Shown here one piece after another: positions 33,530 through 45,246 of a DNA stretch of 64,000 nucleotides; position 1 is the stretch's first letter; each line of letters starts with the position of its first letter. Both the position numbers and the translations under genes were made by a program. A model generated the notes under the pieces. It had not been told where the DNA came from. It saw only the letters and a program-made list of their open reading frames with translations, and ran no database searches. This stretch comes from Evernia prunastri. Its lineage: Eukaryota; Ascomycota; Lecanoromycetes; Lecanorales; Parmeliaceae. The stretch covers positions 1 through 64,000 of the forward strand of contig NKYR01000076.1 in NCBI GenBank assembly GCA_003184365.1, read 5' to 3'.

Positions 33530-35420
33530 TGCTCCGGACGGAACCACCGGCCAGGTCTGCAACTGGATAGACTCAGTCCAGCTTTCCGATATCCCGTCGG
33601 ATGTTCTGACAAAGGTCAAGCATCTGGTCCTCGATGGCATCGGTTGTGCTATCGTGGGAGCGAAGTTGCCTTGGTCAAGGGTATCTACGAAAGCTATTTT
33701 GGACATGGAGGGCCACGGTAAATGCACTGTCTTTGGCTGGAACCAGGGCACAAGTCCGCTTAATGCAGCCCTCTTGAACGAATCCTTCGTCCAGGGGTTT
33801 GAGCTAGAGTGAGTCATGGTTTCGGAGCCATTTCTTCCTGATTCATATTGGGTTGTAAGACATGTCGTAGGGGTCATTTTATCCCGGGACATGTTCCACG
33901 ACTCCAAGTTGGTCCCAGAAGAGATATGCTAACTCCAATTCATAAAGTGACGTCCACGTTCATGCACCGTGGCATGCTAACTCGATCATACTGCCAGCCC
34001 TGTTTGCCGCCGCGGAGTTGGATGCCGCATCGAAAATCGACGGTGCAACGTTTCTCCTCTCCACCGTCGTAGGCTTCGAGTCAGTCTTTCCCGAGCTATC
34101 TCTGCTTGATAGGTGCCACGCTTTGAGTCGCAAGACCTGTCACAGAAAAGAAAACATTTGCCGGACGTGTCTCAAGACTCTTGTCTAACCCCGAAATAGA
34201 ACGTGCTGACTCCGAGATCATTACAGGCTCGGCTTCCGAGTCGGCCGTGCTCTCCACGGATCTGAAATGCTGAGTCGTGGCTGGCATAGCGTAGTTTACC
34301 TACTGTGCCCCTCTCCGGAGACACTAGCTGAGATGATCATACCAGGGCGCCGTTTTCGGTCCTCCCGCCGCAGCAGCAGCGGTGTCAAAGCTCCTTGATC
34401 TCCCCCCAAAAAGATTGGGGACGTCCTTGGCACGGCGTGCACCCAAGCCTGCGGTCTGATGTCTGCGCAATATGAAAGCATGACTAAGCGCATGCAACAC
34501 GGTTTTGCCGCTCGCAGCGGTAAGTCATCTTTTCTGACCTATCGTTCTCCCTGTCATCACGTTTTAGAGGCCGGAGCTTTTTCTCAGCATGTCTCCTGAC
34601 TCCTGACTTATCTCTGAACATAGACACTGACTCCGAGACTGATTAGGGCTCTTCGCCGCTTTGATGTCCAGAGAAGGCTACGCAGGAATCGATCAAGTTT
34701 TCGAGAGGCCATATGGCGGCTATCTCTCAACGTTCGGTCAAGGCTCGAAACACGACCCCCCATAAAAGGAGAACGAGCTGATCGATGACTTGGGACGGGA
34801 CTGGAAAGGTATCCACGGGATCAGGCTCAAAGAACACAACTCGATGATCGCGACACCTGCTCCCATCGACTGCATTGCCATGCTGCAAGCAGAGCATCCC
34901 GAAAGATTCGCCGAGCCGGGATCGATAAGCAAAAATTGTCCTCGACCAATCCAAGGCCCCTCACGCGCACGGCGGTCAGCAGATTGATCGCCCCATCACG
35001 ATAACCGGCGCTCAGATGAGCACACGATACATCGCCGCCGTGCAGCTGCTCGACCGACAAGTCCTGCTCGAGCAATTCACCGGCGCGAACCTCGAGCGCG
35101 ACGACGTGTGGGACCTGGCCCGGAAGGGCGACTGTTTCTGGGAGGAGGAGTTCGACCGCAAGAGCGCGTGGTACACACGGGTGACGGTGGCCTTCGACGA
35201 CGGCACGAAGCTGGTGCAGGAGTTGCCGGTCTCGAAGGACATCGGGAGCCTGCTCTCCGAGGCGAAGATCAAGGAGAAGTGGAGGGCGACTATGGATGGC
35301 ATCATTGACGAAAAGCTGAGACAGAAGTTGGAAGATGCGGTGCTGGCGATAGAAACGCTGGGTGATGTCACGGAGATATGTCGGATGCTGGCTGGAGAGG
35401 TTGGGGGCGCGCTTGACTGA
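33530..35420 (+). pseudogene. Decayed MmgE/PrpD-family gene (2-methylcitrate dehydratase / cis-aconitate decarboxylase relatives)
   Basis: Aligned segments run in order with plausible introns: about 33530-33808 (VCNWIDSVQLSDIPSDV, FGWNQGTSPLNAALLNESF), 33948-34079 (DDVHVHAPWHANSIILPALF), 34227-34290 (RALHGSEMLSRGWHS), 34346-34519 and 34647-35420 (PITITGAQMSTRYIAAVQLL). The last matches the family's C-terminal domain. The gene cannot make one protein. The frame slips by one base in the CCCCCCAAAAAG run at 34402-34413, between LLDLPPK and IGDVLGTACTQACG. An in-frame TAA lies at 34763-34765 after GSKHDPP, and the frame slips again at the A run 34931-34935 before IVLDQSKAPHAHGG. I also find no in-frame ATG for the first segment. 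Everything between the lesions is well conserved, so decay is recent or some lesions are sequence errors in homopolymers. Confidence 0.8.
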
Positions 35421-36554
35421 TGATAGAATGGATAATATGCCAGCTTCAGCGTCATTGCAAGCTAGTGGCACTTTGAAGTCCTGATCATCGTTCGTTCCCT
35501 GCCTTTAAGACCGATTGCTGCTCCTTACCTTAGCTGCGAGGATCAAGCAAAATGCGTGCAAAAAGGGGGGGGATCTGAGTAGGCGAATAGTTCGCATCTT
35601 TTGAAAGATCCTAGCTAGAGCTCCATGTCAAGCAAATAACCCCATCCTAAAGACCTTCTGTTCCGAGTTCGCACCTGAACAAAAAATTGCCGCAGCAAAG
35701 TCTCATCCGTTTCCAATCTTGGGGCGCACTTGGTGCGAATCTCAACCGGAACAAGGCTGGCTCTCCGGACGGGGCTTGTCACAAGCTTCTTACTGTACGC
35801 TGGAAGAATTGGGATTGTTTCTCCACTTACCAGAAACGTATCATCTGGGCTCCGTTTGATTAAACACTGTCTGTCGTGGTTTCTGGAAAAGGTGGTTATT
35901 TTTATCGAAAGGGTTGGGGTTCTTTCTCGGCGCGGATTTTTTGCTACGTGATCTTCTTACCTTGCGCGGCTTCTTTGGGACTGCTGCTTTCTTGCTGGCT
36001 TCGAGCCTTCGAGCGTTTGGGTGCAGTTGGTGTAGGGGTGGGAATTTACTGTCGAAGGTGTCATGACCGATGTGAAGATATGGCAGATAGCTCCGAGGGA
36101 GTGGAGATGGTGGTGATGTGTGTCCACTTAGCCTAGGCATAGTCATTAATGGAGTCACTGATGGGAGGGAATCATAGCGTTTTAAATGATGCAGTTTGTA
36201 TTGAGGACCGAAGTCATGAACCTGTCTATATGAAAGCTTGATTGAAAATCATCTGGACCAAGGAAAAGTCGATCGTCCCTCCTCGTGCAGATGAGAATTC
36301 GGAAGATACTTGCGCTCTAACGGCGGTTTGCGGCACGAGGCCACAATGTTGCTGTTGGAACGCCGAGAATGAATATTCCAATGTGGGAATAAACATACCA
36401 ATAGATACCGAGAGTCCTGAGGTCAAAAATCCGCAACCCCAAGTCCGTAAGAATTTCTCGCCCCGCAATTCCGATTCCTCAAGCGCAGTATGCTGGGAGA
36501 AGGCAGAAACTCGGAAATATCGCCGATGACCCATAGATCAATGGGTGCAAGGCC
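35421..36554. other. Intergenic with a possible flavin-monooxygenase relic
   Basis: No intact gene. At about 36310-36440 (+), pieces in shifted frames read LRHEATMLLLERRE and NEYSNVGINIPI. They resemble the second beta strand and following loop of a flavin monooxygenase, but the match is short and broken (see findings). A 105-codon minus frame at 35841-36158 with a basic KKPRKVRRSRSKK stretch is unsupported. Confidence 0.3.
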
Positions 36555-39286
36555 TCAAACGTACTCGGAATTGACGTGCCCGTAGTTCACGCCACCATAG
36601 ATTAGCTCGTAGGAAGTGTAAGCCGACAAATAGGTGACCTGGATAGCGTAGTCGACCTGGAAGTACATCTTGTTATCGGCGCCCTTCGTCTTAGGGATCT
36701 TGCTGATTGGAATGCGGCTCAAGTCTGCTTCGACTTTGACGAGCTGGGTCACCGTTTCTGTCCACATTGTTAGGGCGCGAACATACGACTTGCGTTCCGG
36801 GCGCCTCACTTACCATCCTCAACAAATCTCGGCGCTCCTGTGTTCTGGGGATCGCTGGAACAGTAGATGGTCGTTGAGATTGTTGTGAAAAGGCCACGGG
36901 ACACGAGTCTCTTTCGCTGATAGTTCAGTCGTACAGGGTTGTCTTCTTTGACTAGTTCGCCCTGTTTTCCTACGTCAGCTTGGTCGAGAAAAGTCAGATT
37001 GGCGAGACTTTTGCGGAAAGGCACCTTCTCGATGAACCATTGCATCATGTAGGTCCTAAAGAAACCAGAACATGCATCCCAAATTTTCCTTGAATCACCG
37101 TGCTCTACACTGAGATACTGTCTGCCGCAGTTGATACCATAGTGTTTTCGGGCAGACCGCCCACTGATCTTAACGGTGGCATAGGCAGGAGACGTAGATG
37201 CAAGCCCCCTTATTAGGGCACCTCGGACGACCGCAGTCCAACTATAGGACATTAGACCATGTATGATCTCGCGTTAAGGTGGTACTTACGCGTTTGGCGA
37301 CTGCAAGACCGTTACGTTGCTGGACTTGACTTCGTGACGGATAGCGTCTCGCAGATAGGCATTTTGGCCAAAACCGCCAACCAGAATGACAGCCTTAACA
37401 GGTCTCTTCGCGGCGTCTATCTGTCCAACTACCAACTTGAGAACTTCGTTCACCACAGGATCAAAGATGGCCCTGACTTCAGTACCAAGCAAGGTCATCT
37501 TGTTTTTGCGGATGCGTAACTCTTGATTGTCTTGCAGACCAGGAACTGTATGTCAATGGTCGTCAGTCCCCCATGAAGACTCCGAAGCAGAGTGCTTGCG
37601 TACCGGGAATATGGAATTCTTCGCCAGATGTTCCCCGAAATTGTCTCTTAACCACAGCCTCGAATCTTTTGGATGCCTTTCGAATGGTAAGCTGCTTGTC
37701 TTCAAATGCAACGGTGGGAAGAATTACTTCTTCTAGAACTTCGTCATCGTAACCGCTCTCATTCCCAAGCTTTTCGTTGAGGTACTCTTGAAATCCACGA
37801 TCCAGGTAAGACGCACCACATAAAGAGCCGGATCCGGGACTGACTTCGGTAAGCTTCAGAACGGGTTTCAAGGAGGAAACCTTGTAGGTAATCAAGTCCA
37901 CAGTTCCCCCACCGGCATCACAAAGCATGAAAGTGTCCCCAATCTTGAGACCATGCGTGTTCAAAGCTTTCAAAGCGTACAATGCTGCTGCCTCAGGCTC
38001 TGAAATGATGTGGAGCGAAGCTCCTACACCCATGCCAGCGGCATCTGCACATGCTCTAGTTTTAGCTTGAGCTGTGTCGGACCACACTGCGGGGACGGTG
38101 ATCTGCTTTGACTTAGCAAACAAGTACCAGGCTAATTTTTCGAGTACCCTAGCAACATACAATGTACTCGATTGGCGTGGAGCGTAATGCTCCCTCCGGG
38201 ATCTGGTAACGGAGAACTCTCTCCACATGTCCGCGAACACCGGTCAAGAAATCTGTCACGAGCTTCGAGGGATCGTAGCCCGGTGGAGCACGTATGGGAT
38301 CAACGTAGTTGGATGCTAGGGGTGAATCACGGAGTTGGGAAGGGTCGAGGTCTAGCTTAAACCATTGATGTCTCTGCGCAGATTCCTCGATCTGGAAGCC
38401 CCACTTGTAATTATCCCCATCATAAAAGATTTCTCTACAACATGATTAGCTAATACTGGGACCATTAGATGATACAGTAGGCGGTGAATCCGTACGTGGG
38501 GACCTTGTCGCTAGAGACACCTTCCAGACTGTCGGAAGTAGCATCGGGCCACTGAATGATTACCGTTTGTGCCTCAGGCTGTCACACATCAGCAAACCGA
38601 AAGCGTACAAACGTGAAAGCATTCAAGCGTACATCGCCCGTCTGAGCCCAAGCCACCCCAGAGAAGGTGGTTCCACTTCCACATTGTCAGTGCATACGAG
38701 CTTGCCAGTGCAATTTCACTCACAAATCTACAGCGACAAGGATCTTGCGATCAGGCTCATTCGTAGTTTTCTTTTTCTCTTGCCTCGCACGCTTAGGCTT
38801 TGGCGTGGAAGACTCAGTTTCTTTTCTGGCTGTGGCTGTGATAAGCTTATCGGCATCTTTATACTTTTTCGCATTTGTAGACGTTTTAGCCACGGCAGGT
38901 TGTATGGCCGTCTCGATTCCCTTTACGGCTGTGGTAGGTTTCTCGGAATCTTTGGACTTTTCCGGCTTTGTAGGCGTCTTAGTCGCTGCAGTTTTCTTGG
39001 ATCGAGAAGCAGGCTTTTTTTGTCGAGACACTGTAGCGCAGTTTGCGAGCTCTGGCCGTGAGACATGATTAGCACAGTAGTCTCCGCAAAGCTGATGCAG
39101 AATCTTGTGCGTGAGGAAGGTAGATTAGATAGTGAAAGTGAGTGGCAAAGTGGATGATCTTCTTTCAAAGTGAGGTCTTCTCAGGTTGGCTTCACTTTGT
39201 AGCCAACCCGCAGTTGCCACTACCACTTCGAAAAGGACTAGCGCTTCTCAATGAAAGTACTCACCTATCTCCTCTTGTGAGGCCAT
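36555..39286 (-). CDS. Hsp70-like (actin-fold ATPase) protein, HSPA12-type, with basic N-terminal extension
   Basis: Nine exons on the minus strand: 39286-39265, 39051-38724, 38675-38633, 38578-38496, 38434-38161, 38102-37604, 37545-37290, 37241-36814 and 36757-36555. They sum to exactly 712 codons (711 aa). Residues 8-110 are a Lys/Thr/Ser/Pro-rich tail with a tandem repeat (separate entry). The ATPase fold follows. Its phosphate-1 loop is DFGTTFSGVAWAQTG (116-130) and its phosphate-2 loop DAGGGTVDL (312-320), preceded by ISEPEAAALYAL. The adenosine motif is VGGFGQNAYL. The region TVPAVWSDTAQAKTRACADAA is typical of fungal Hsp70-like proteins annotated as hsp70 family chaperones. A classical substrate-binding domain and EEVD end are absent, so it is a divergent member, not a general Hsp70. 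It faces a coiled-coil gene head to head across 157 bp. Confidence 0.9.
38830..39010 (-). repeat. 93-bp in-frame tandem duplication coding the basic tail of the Hsp70-like protein
   Basis: Two imperfect direct copies, 93 bases (31 codons) apart, encode TKPEKSKDSEKPTTAVKG and TNAKKYKDADKLITATAR. Examples of matched DNA are CTTTATACTTTTTCGCATTT at about 38857 and CTTTGGACTTTTCCGGCTTT at about 38950. The copies have diverged at many positions but keep Lys spacing. Confidence 0.75.
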
Positions 39287-39443
39287 CTTGAGCAGTGTTG
39301 CACGTAAGTCAAATCACTCTAAGGCTAGACACCTTCAAGATCCGTGAGGGTTGGAAGATGTATCGCATTGGTTGTGTTTGGAAGATGTGAAGAGGTTGAA
39401 AAGTTCAGACTGACACCTCGGATTTTAGTAATCCACCAGAAGA

Positions 39444-40988
39444 ATGAAAACTCAGATCCTCGTCGATATGCTTTCTTCCGCCCACTTGCCAGCGGTACAC
39501 CAGCAAGGTGGACAATCTGAAGGAGAGAATGAGGCGCAATCGCTAGAAGCGTCACCTCAGAAAGTTACCATGGGCACAAATGAGTTGGAAGATGAAGGGA
39601 AGTTCGAGGTGCGATTGCAGCAATGGTCAGCTAAGCCGCAAGATGCTATCATGACAGATCAAGGTCTTGTCGAAGAACAAAGTCAAGACCAAGCTTCTGA
39701 TGAGACACCGGACGTTGAAATCACCTCGTCCAGGACTCTCAGATCAACAACCAAGCGGCAAGAGAAGACTGTCAAAAGCCGAAATCCCAGGATCAAGGGT
39801 CATGAAGCCAAAGCAGAAAGCGTCGAAGAACTTCTAGCGGATACCGAACTACTTCGGAGCCAGATGCAAGATGCGAAAGAAGAGCTAGCTGGAATGAAGA
39901 AAGATTTCAAAGACAAAAAAGCTCAGCTGACTGCGAACAAAAAGCTGTTAGCCGCGTGTAGGCGGGAACTCAATGAATCCAAGGGTGTCGGCCGTGGTAT
40001 CAGAAAAGTCAATAGTGACCTGCGCAATGAGCTCACAGCTTCTGGGAAAGAATTGTCCAAATGCAAGGACGAACTGTTCCGCTTGCAGAGAGTGGCTCAG
40101 ATCCCTGACTCCACCATTCTCAGAAGCTTCGAAACTGTCAGTCAACAAATCGTCCACTGGATCGACGCGGAGATCGCGGCTGCTGAGAAAGGACATCCAG
40201 AGGCCGGGCCAGACCATGTGTTTTCGGTTGGCGAGGACATAAACGCTACAGAATTCCTGCGATGTCATCCGGGCGCTGGCGAACAACTGGCAAGATACCT
40301 GATCCATCACTTCTTGCACGACAACGTGTTTGGGAGGAACGCATACTTTTTTGGCTTGCCTGAGGAGACCGGACGACTGTTGTGGAAAACGGAGCTACAG
40401 ATGGCAGAAACTGAACCACGAAAAGGTATGTAGCTTTGGGTTGACTTGGACTGCGGCTGCTGACAGCCAACAGATTCCTTGACAATCGCTGGCTGGCGTT
40501 CAGAGACACTCTCAGCATTTGCCACGACGATAGAATGTAGAGATCTTTGCCAGCAACAATCCCAAAAGTTGAACAGCCAGCTGTTCAAACACCTATCCAA
40601 GGCTTTTCCAATCCTGTTCTCAGGCCAGCAGACCCACGCAACGTTTTACGACCAAGTGTTGCTCCCCGCGGTCAAGCTTGCAAACACGATCCGAATGTCT
40701 ACCTCAAACTACGTGTTTTCGATCTCAAAGTCACCCCTCACCAAAGTCAAGCCTGCCGTCACAGACATGCTCAAAACACACAAGATGATCGACTCCAAGA
40801 GTGGAAGGCAATTGAAGCCGGACAGCGCGGTGGTTGCTGACGAGGATGGGATCATTGGAGACATCGTCATATGCCTAGAGCCTGGTTTGCACCGTATCAT
40901 CAAGGGTAAGCAGACGACTCTTCGCCAGGAGATATTCCTCGTCGAGCTCCATCATCCCTTGGGGAAGCGCATCGAAGCTTCAATTTAG
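39444..40988 (+). CDS. Coiled-coil protein of unknown function, head to head with the Hsp70-like gene
   Basis: Two exons, 39444-40425 and 40474-40988, give exactly 499 codons (498 aa). The first 130 residues are hydrophilic and probably disordered. Residues about 130-215 form a strongly heptad-like Lys/Glu/Leu coiled coil (VEELLADTELLRSQMQDAKE, LTANKKLLAACRRELNE, LTASGKELSKCKDELFRLQ). The C-terminal 280 residues appear folded. They contain SFETVSQQIVHWIDAEI and RYLIHHFLHDNVFGRNAYFFGL, a pattern met in fungal proteins that carry a coiled coil plus an uncharacterised C-terminal domain, often near incompatibility genes. There is no signal peptide or membrane segment. The only intron is 48 nt. 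The 157-bp shared upstream region with the Hsp70-like gene suggests possible co-regulation (inference). Confidence 0.75.
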
Positions 40989-42095
40989 GGGCTGTATGGG
41001 CGGGACCGATATTCCATCGATCTCCAGAGCGGTAGACATTGATCAAGGCTTGACAGATCCCACCATGATATGAAGGCACTGGTACTTTGCGGGTCAGCAA
41101 GGGACTCGGATCCTTCGAGGTTCGGATTCACTTCAGGACAGGTTAGCATAGATTAGTCCTCAATGAGACACTTGACCCTGATCGTTGACCAATCGTCTTT
41201 CTCCCCCAATTGTGACAGATGAGATGGAGACACATATCTGTAGATTTGGAGAAGGCACGAGGCGAAGATGGCAAAAGACCGAACATGATATCGCTCATGC
41301 TCATCAGATAATGCCACACAACGACAGATTCCTGTGCATCGGAGTAATCCTCTTTAATCAATCTGTAGATGTAGCAACTGTGCGGGAAGATCATAGAGTC
41401 TTAGCAATGATCATCGCAGTCATGACCTAGAGTATGAGAGCCTTTGAGTCTACGCTGCTGTGTAATGGGAACGCGGGTTTTGGCTGGAAGTTGGGTTTTT
41501 CGGGCTTGGCCCACGAAGCCTAACATACCCAAGATCCTATACCTAGGGTGCTAGAAACAGCGTGAAGCTCAGCATGCCAAATTCGACTTGGTAGACGCGC
41601 CATGGAAATTGGAGAGTTGACTCTAGGTACTTATGGTAAGTTTCTTTTGCTGATGAGCACTGCCACTAGTGCAACCCTAACCCTAGTCTAGATTTAGCGT
41701 ATCCAAAAACCCCTTGCTCGACCCGACTGTTTCTCAAGATTATAAAAGCTATCACTGACCATGAACTCCGACCCCCGAGACATAGATAAGAGTAATCTAA
41801 CGTCTGGAGCTCAAAAGCCAATGAACATAGGAACAGAGTCTGATATGTACGATGAGGTGATGTACGTCTGAAGCATTGACAGCAGTCAAGTGCAGGCTTG
41901 ATCCCGTATGCACATGGCCACGTCTGCACTACTGGGAGCTCAATGTTCGACAAATAGGGGCTTGATATTCCCAGCGTCCGGCGAGCTGATGGGTTCGCAA
42001 AGCTTCTAAAGCCGTCAGATGGTGGCCAGATCCCTCCCAACATCAAGCTGTTTATCAGCAGCCTTTATGCTCATCCGCATGTGCTTCGATTTCGC
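40989..42095. other. Intergenic, no gene seen
   Basis: Tail-to-tail spacer between the coiled-coil gene (+) and the WSC gene (-). Short frames on both strands have no recognisable content. A two-unit CCCTAA motif lies at about 41677-41690. Confidence 0.4.
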
Positions 42096-43087
42096 TTAGG
42101 AGACAGTAGCATCCGGCTCGGCCTCATACAAGCTCAGGGCATTGCTCCCACCGCACCATGCATGGAAATTGCCCATGCAAACTGTTGAGCAGACATTTTC
42201 CGGGACTTGTCGGGTCTCGTGGGAGATGGCATTTCCACAATAGCACCTGCCAACGTCAATCATGGGTCCCTCTCTGTGACCGCCGTGCATCACGAAGTAG
42301 AACCCACTCGTTTGAATCTGTCTTAACGTCAGCCGTGATGTCCCTCTTCGACAATAGGACGAAACCCACATTCCAGACCGAAAAATTGATACCCCTTACA
42401 CAGCCGCGCACACTTCTCCGGTGTGACTTGGCCCCTCCATCTCTTGGAAATGAGCGTCCGGTCGAGCGGGTTGTCGGTCCAGCAGCCTCGGTACTTCCAG
42501 CCTGGCACGCTGACTACTACCGGCGGCCCTGGCGGAGTAGGAGGTTTCGAGGGAGTTGGATTTGATGAGTTCGTGGTCGAATTTGATGAGACGAGTGTGG
42601 TTGAAGGAGAAACGGTCGAGGCGAACCGATTCACCTCATAGAGTCCAAGCACACTTTGACCTCCGCAGACTGACTGTTCATTCCCACTGCAGACGTTCGT
42701 ACAGAAATGTTCGTTCACCGGTATACTGGCACGAGCGACAGTGTTTCCGCAATAGCATCTACTTCCAATCAGTCGCGCAATCGCAAATCATGGTGCCAGA
42801 TATGAGAGGACTCACTCGTTGCCGCTCTCTAAAGCAAAGTATCTGTACCCACTACAGATAATTGCACAACGTCTTGGGGTAAGGATTCCCGTCCACTTCT
42901 TCCCGGTCAGAGTTCTATCAGTAATATGGTCGGAATAGCAGCCTCGATATGTCCAGCCAGATACTGTGACGGTTGCTGGGGGACTTGAAGGAGCTGGATT
43001 CGCAGGCAAGTTCAATGCTTGCAGGGCGAAGGCACTGCTTGTGGCGAAGATTAGAGAAGCAAATGTGAGTATTACGGAGTGCTTCAT
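42096..43087 (-). CDS. Secreted protein with two WSC domains
   Basis: Three exons on the minus strand, 43087-42816, 42758-42353 and 42317-42096, give 300 codons (299 aa). Starting at MKHSVILTFASLIFATSSAFA gives a clean signal peptide (about 1-21); an in-frame upstream ATG would hide it. WSC domain 1 has WTYRGCYSDHITDRTL, CYCGNT and CSGNEQSVCGGQSVLGLYE. A Ser/Thr/Pro linker follows, then WSC domain 2 with WKYRGCWTDNPLDRTL, CYCGNAI and FHAWCGGSNALSLYE. WSC domains are small cysteine-rich carbohydrate-binding units of fungal wall sensors and oxidases. There is no transmembrane segment or GPI signal at the C-terminus, so it is probably a free secreted or wall-bound lectin-like protein. The last intron is only 35 nt in this model and its donor (GTCGAA) is weak, so that junction is uncertain. 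Confidence 0.8.
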
Positions 43088-44387
43088 GGTGTTCACGACA
43101 GGGGCACCGTGTGCTGGAAGAGAACAAGCATGGCTCGACGCTGGCAGGAAAGTCAAAGAATTTGATGAAGGCAAGGGAAAAAAGAAGACATACTTCGGCC
43201 TCGGCGCAAATACGATTCATATCTCACTTGAATGACCGAGAAATAGAAATGCGATATCTCCATGGCTCTAGCAGCATTGTTGGCTCGGAAAAGGTGCCTT
43301 ATCATCATGAATCGTCGGAAGTCGGTTCAACCAGCGCTTTAAGGTACTCCATACTCTGCCCCATTCCAATCCATTGATTTGAGCGTCTGGTGGTGTTGTA
43401 CAGACGCTGTAAGATGACTCGGTTGCTTTGCACCTTTTGGTGAAGATTATGGCCGCGCCCTGAGACACGGGTTGTTGATCGCAAGCAAAGAGTATTCCCG
43501 CAACCGATATACGAGCGCATCGCACAATCGTTAAGGGACCAACGGCCTCAAGCGTCCATCCCATCCTCGAAGGCCGTGTTGCTGATCGATAAAGCGTACA
43601 AAGCTACTGACTCTCGTCACAAAGTACACGACACGGCACGGAGGGCAGCTATCAATCAAGTATCCAGTGCGGAGTATTGACTCAGAAAACGCTTATCAGA
43701 GATCCCAAGCGCTTCAATCCGTCTCCTTCGGCACTGATCATCCCCAGGCGCACAAGCGCCCAACATGAGGCATTGAGCTGACGCGTGTTCACGCGCTTTG
43801 ACTGTTGTCGAAGCTAGTACGAGTAAGAGGGATGTACCCTAGCAAAAGTCATGCATAGAGGGGCAAATCTTTTGAGTGAGATTGTGGAAGTCCGTCCTGT
43901 GGTTCAAGCACGCGGCTCAGAACACGTTGCTCATCACGAAATTTTCCTATATTATCTTCATCTCATCTGCAAAGGGATCGACCTTGATGCTCTTATCTCG
44001 ATCTCCTTTGATGAAAGCATTAGACGTCATCCACATTCATGCTGTACCTCTCATAGGATTCTAACGCCTGTAGCTGCGACACTCCCCAACAGCTTACCTG
44101 TCGTTTGGCAAGCAACGGCTATAATCACCTTGTAGCGCTGGCTTCGTCGATAAGGTAGCCAGTGACCCTCTCAGCGCCGATTCCGGCTTTGGCGCACACC
44201 GAGACAGAATGAATTGGCTGGTGAATGATCATCGCAACCAAGGCTATCAACACCCATAATAGTTGGTCCCACGGTTGCAAACGTTCAAAGAATCTAAACG
44301 CTCGTCGTAGTGGAGACCTCGTGTAATTGAGAACCCGAGTTGCTGGCATTGGAATGGCGTTTGCGGCTGTGGCTCGTGGCATCTCTA
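43088..44387. other. Intergenic, no supported gene
   Basis: Open frames at 43268-43564 (-) and 43851-44135 (+) are near 95 codons but show no domain, homology I recognise or splice partner. Most of this is upstream DNA of the WSC gene and downstream DNA of the hydrolase gene. Confidence 0.35.
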
Positions 44388-45246
44388 TCATCTTTCCCCG
44401 ACAGACTCCGCTCGAATCAGGTCTATCAGCGAAGAAGCAATCGCATCGCCCATCACTAACACACTTTGAAGTCAGCGTTCCCATTCACAATCCAACCCTA
44501 ACCGCCAAGGCATATTGGAAAAGAAAAAGCGATAGCAAGACAAGCACTTTTACTCCTTCCACCAGCCAGCAACCCCCCAAAAACAAACAAAGGCACCAAT
44601 CCCAAAAGAAAAGCGAAGCCTTACATTCATACCCCCTCCTCGTAAGATGGACCCCATCCCGATCATAAACCCCTTCAGCCCCCCCTCCATCATCCCCCGC
44701 AACACTCGCCTCCAACATCCCCGCCACATCCACACACCGTACCCCCTCCCTCCCCTCCCCCTCCCCCACAATCCACCCATTCAACGCCTCATACCTCCCC
44801 TGCACCTCCTTCCCCACCCCAACCGCCTTCGTAACCGTCAGCGCCACCACCCTTCCCCCTTCCCCCCCCGCAACCCCCCACACAGCCCTCAACCCCTCCC
44901 AAACCTCCTCCGGCTCCCGGCCCGAAAGGAGGTCGTTGCCGCCGCCCTGGACGATGATCCAGTCGTACGGACGACCGCCCGCGCTTGCGTTGCTGGCGGT
45001 CAGGAGGGCAGCGCGCAAACGCGTCGGGTAGAGCCCCGCGACGACGGTGTCGCCGGGGAGGCCGTCCGTCTGCAAGCTGAAGCGGGGGTTGGTCGGGAAG
45101 GCGGCGCGGAGGCGGGCTTCGAGCGTGCGGGCGTAAGGGTGGTAGCGGAGGCCGAGCTGGGTCCAGCCCGCTGTGATGGAGGCGCCGAAGCAGAGGATGC
45201 GGATCGGGGCGGCGGCGGCGGCGGCGGTGGTGGTGGTGATGGTCAT
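44388..45246 (-). CDS. GDSL/SGNH-family esterase or lipase
   Basis: Two exons on the minus strand, 45246-44625 and 44455-44388, give exactly 230 codons (229 aa). All SGNH blocks are present. Block I is FGASITAG with Ser23, and GLPGD (62-66) supplies the block II Gly. Block III is GGGNDLL with Asn104. Block V is DRDGVHLTRRGYE with Asp197 and His200 as the catalytic pair. The short second exon adds LMGDAIASSLIDLIRAE, the usual last helix. There is no signal peptide; a run of Thr and six Ala precedes the fold, so a cytosolic enzyme is likely. The family hydrolyses esters of small acyl or acetyl groups; the substrate is unknown. The coding strand is very G-rich in its 3' half, which leaves long misleading frames on the other strand. 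Confidence 0.9.

Noticed and set aside
41677..41690. AACCCTAACCCTAG, telomere-like
   Set aside because: Only two units of the CCCTAA repeat; too short to call an interstitial telomere.
44125..44484. 119-codon Cys-containing minus frame overlapping the hydrolase second exon
   Set aside because: The spliced hydrolase model uses another frame here with the expected family ending and exact phase; this frame is a by-product.
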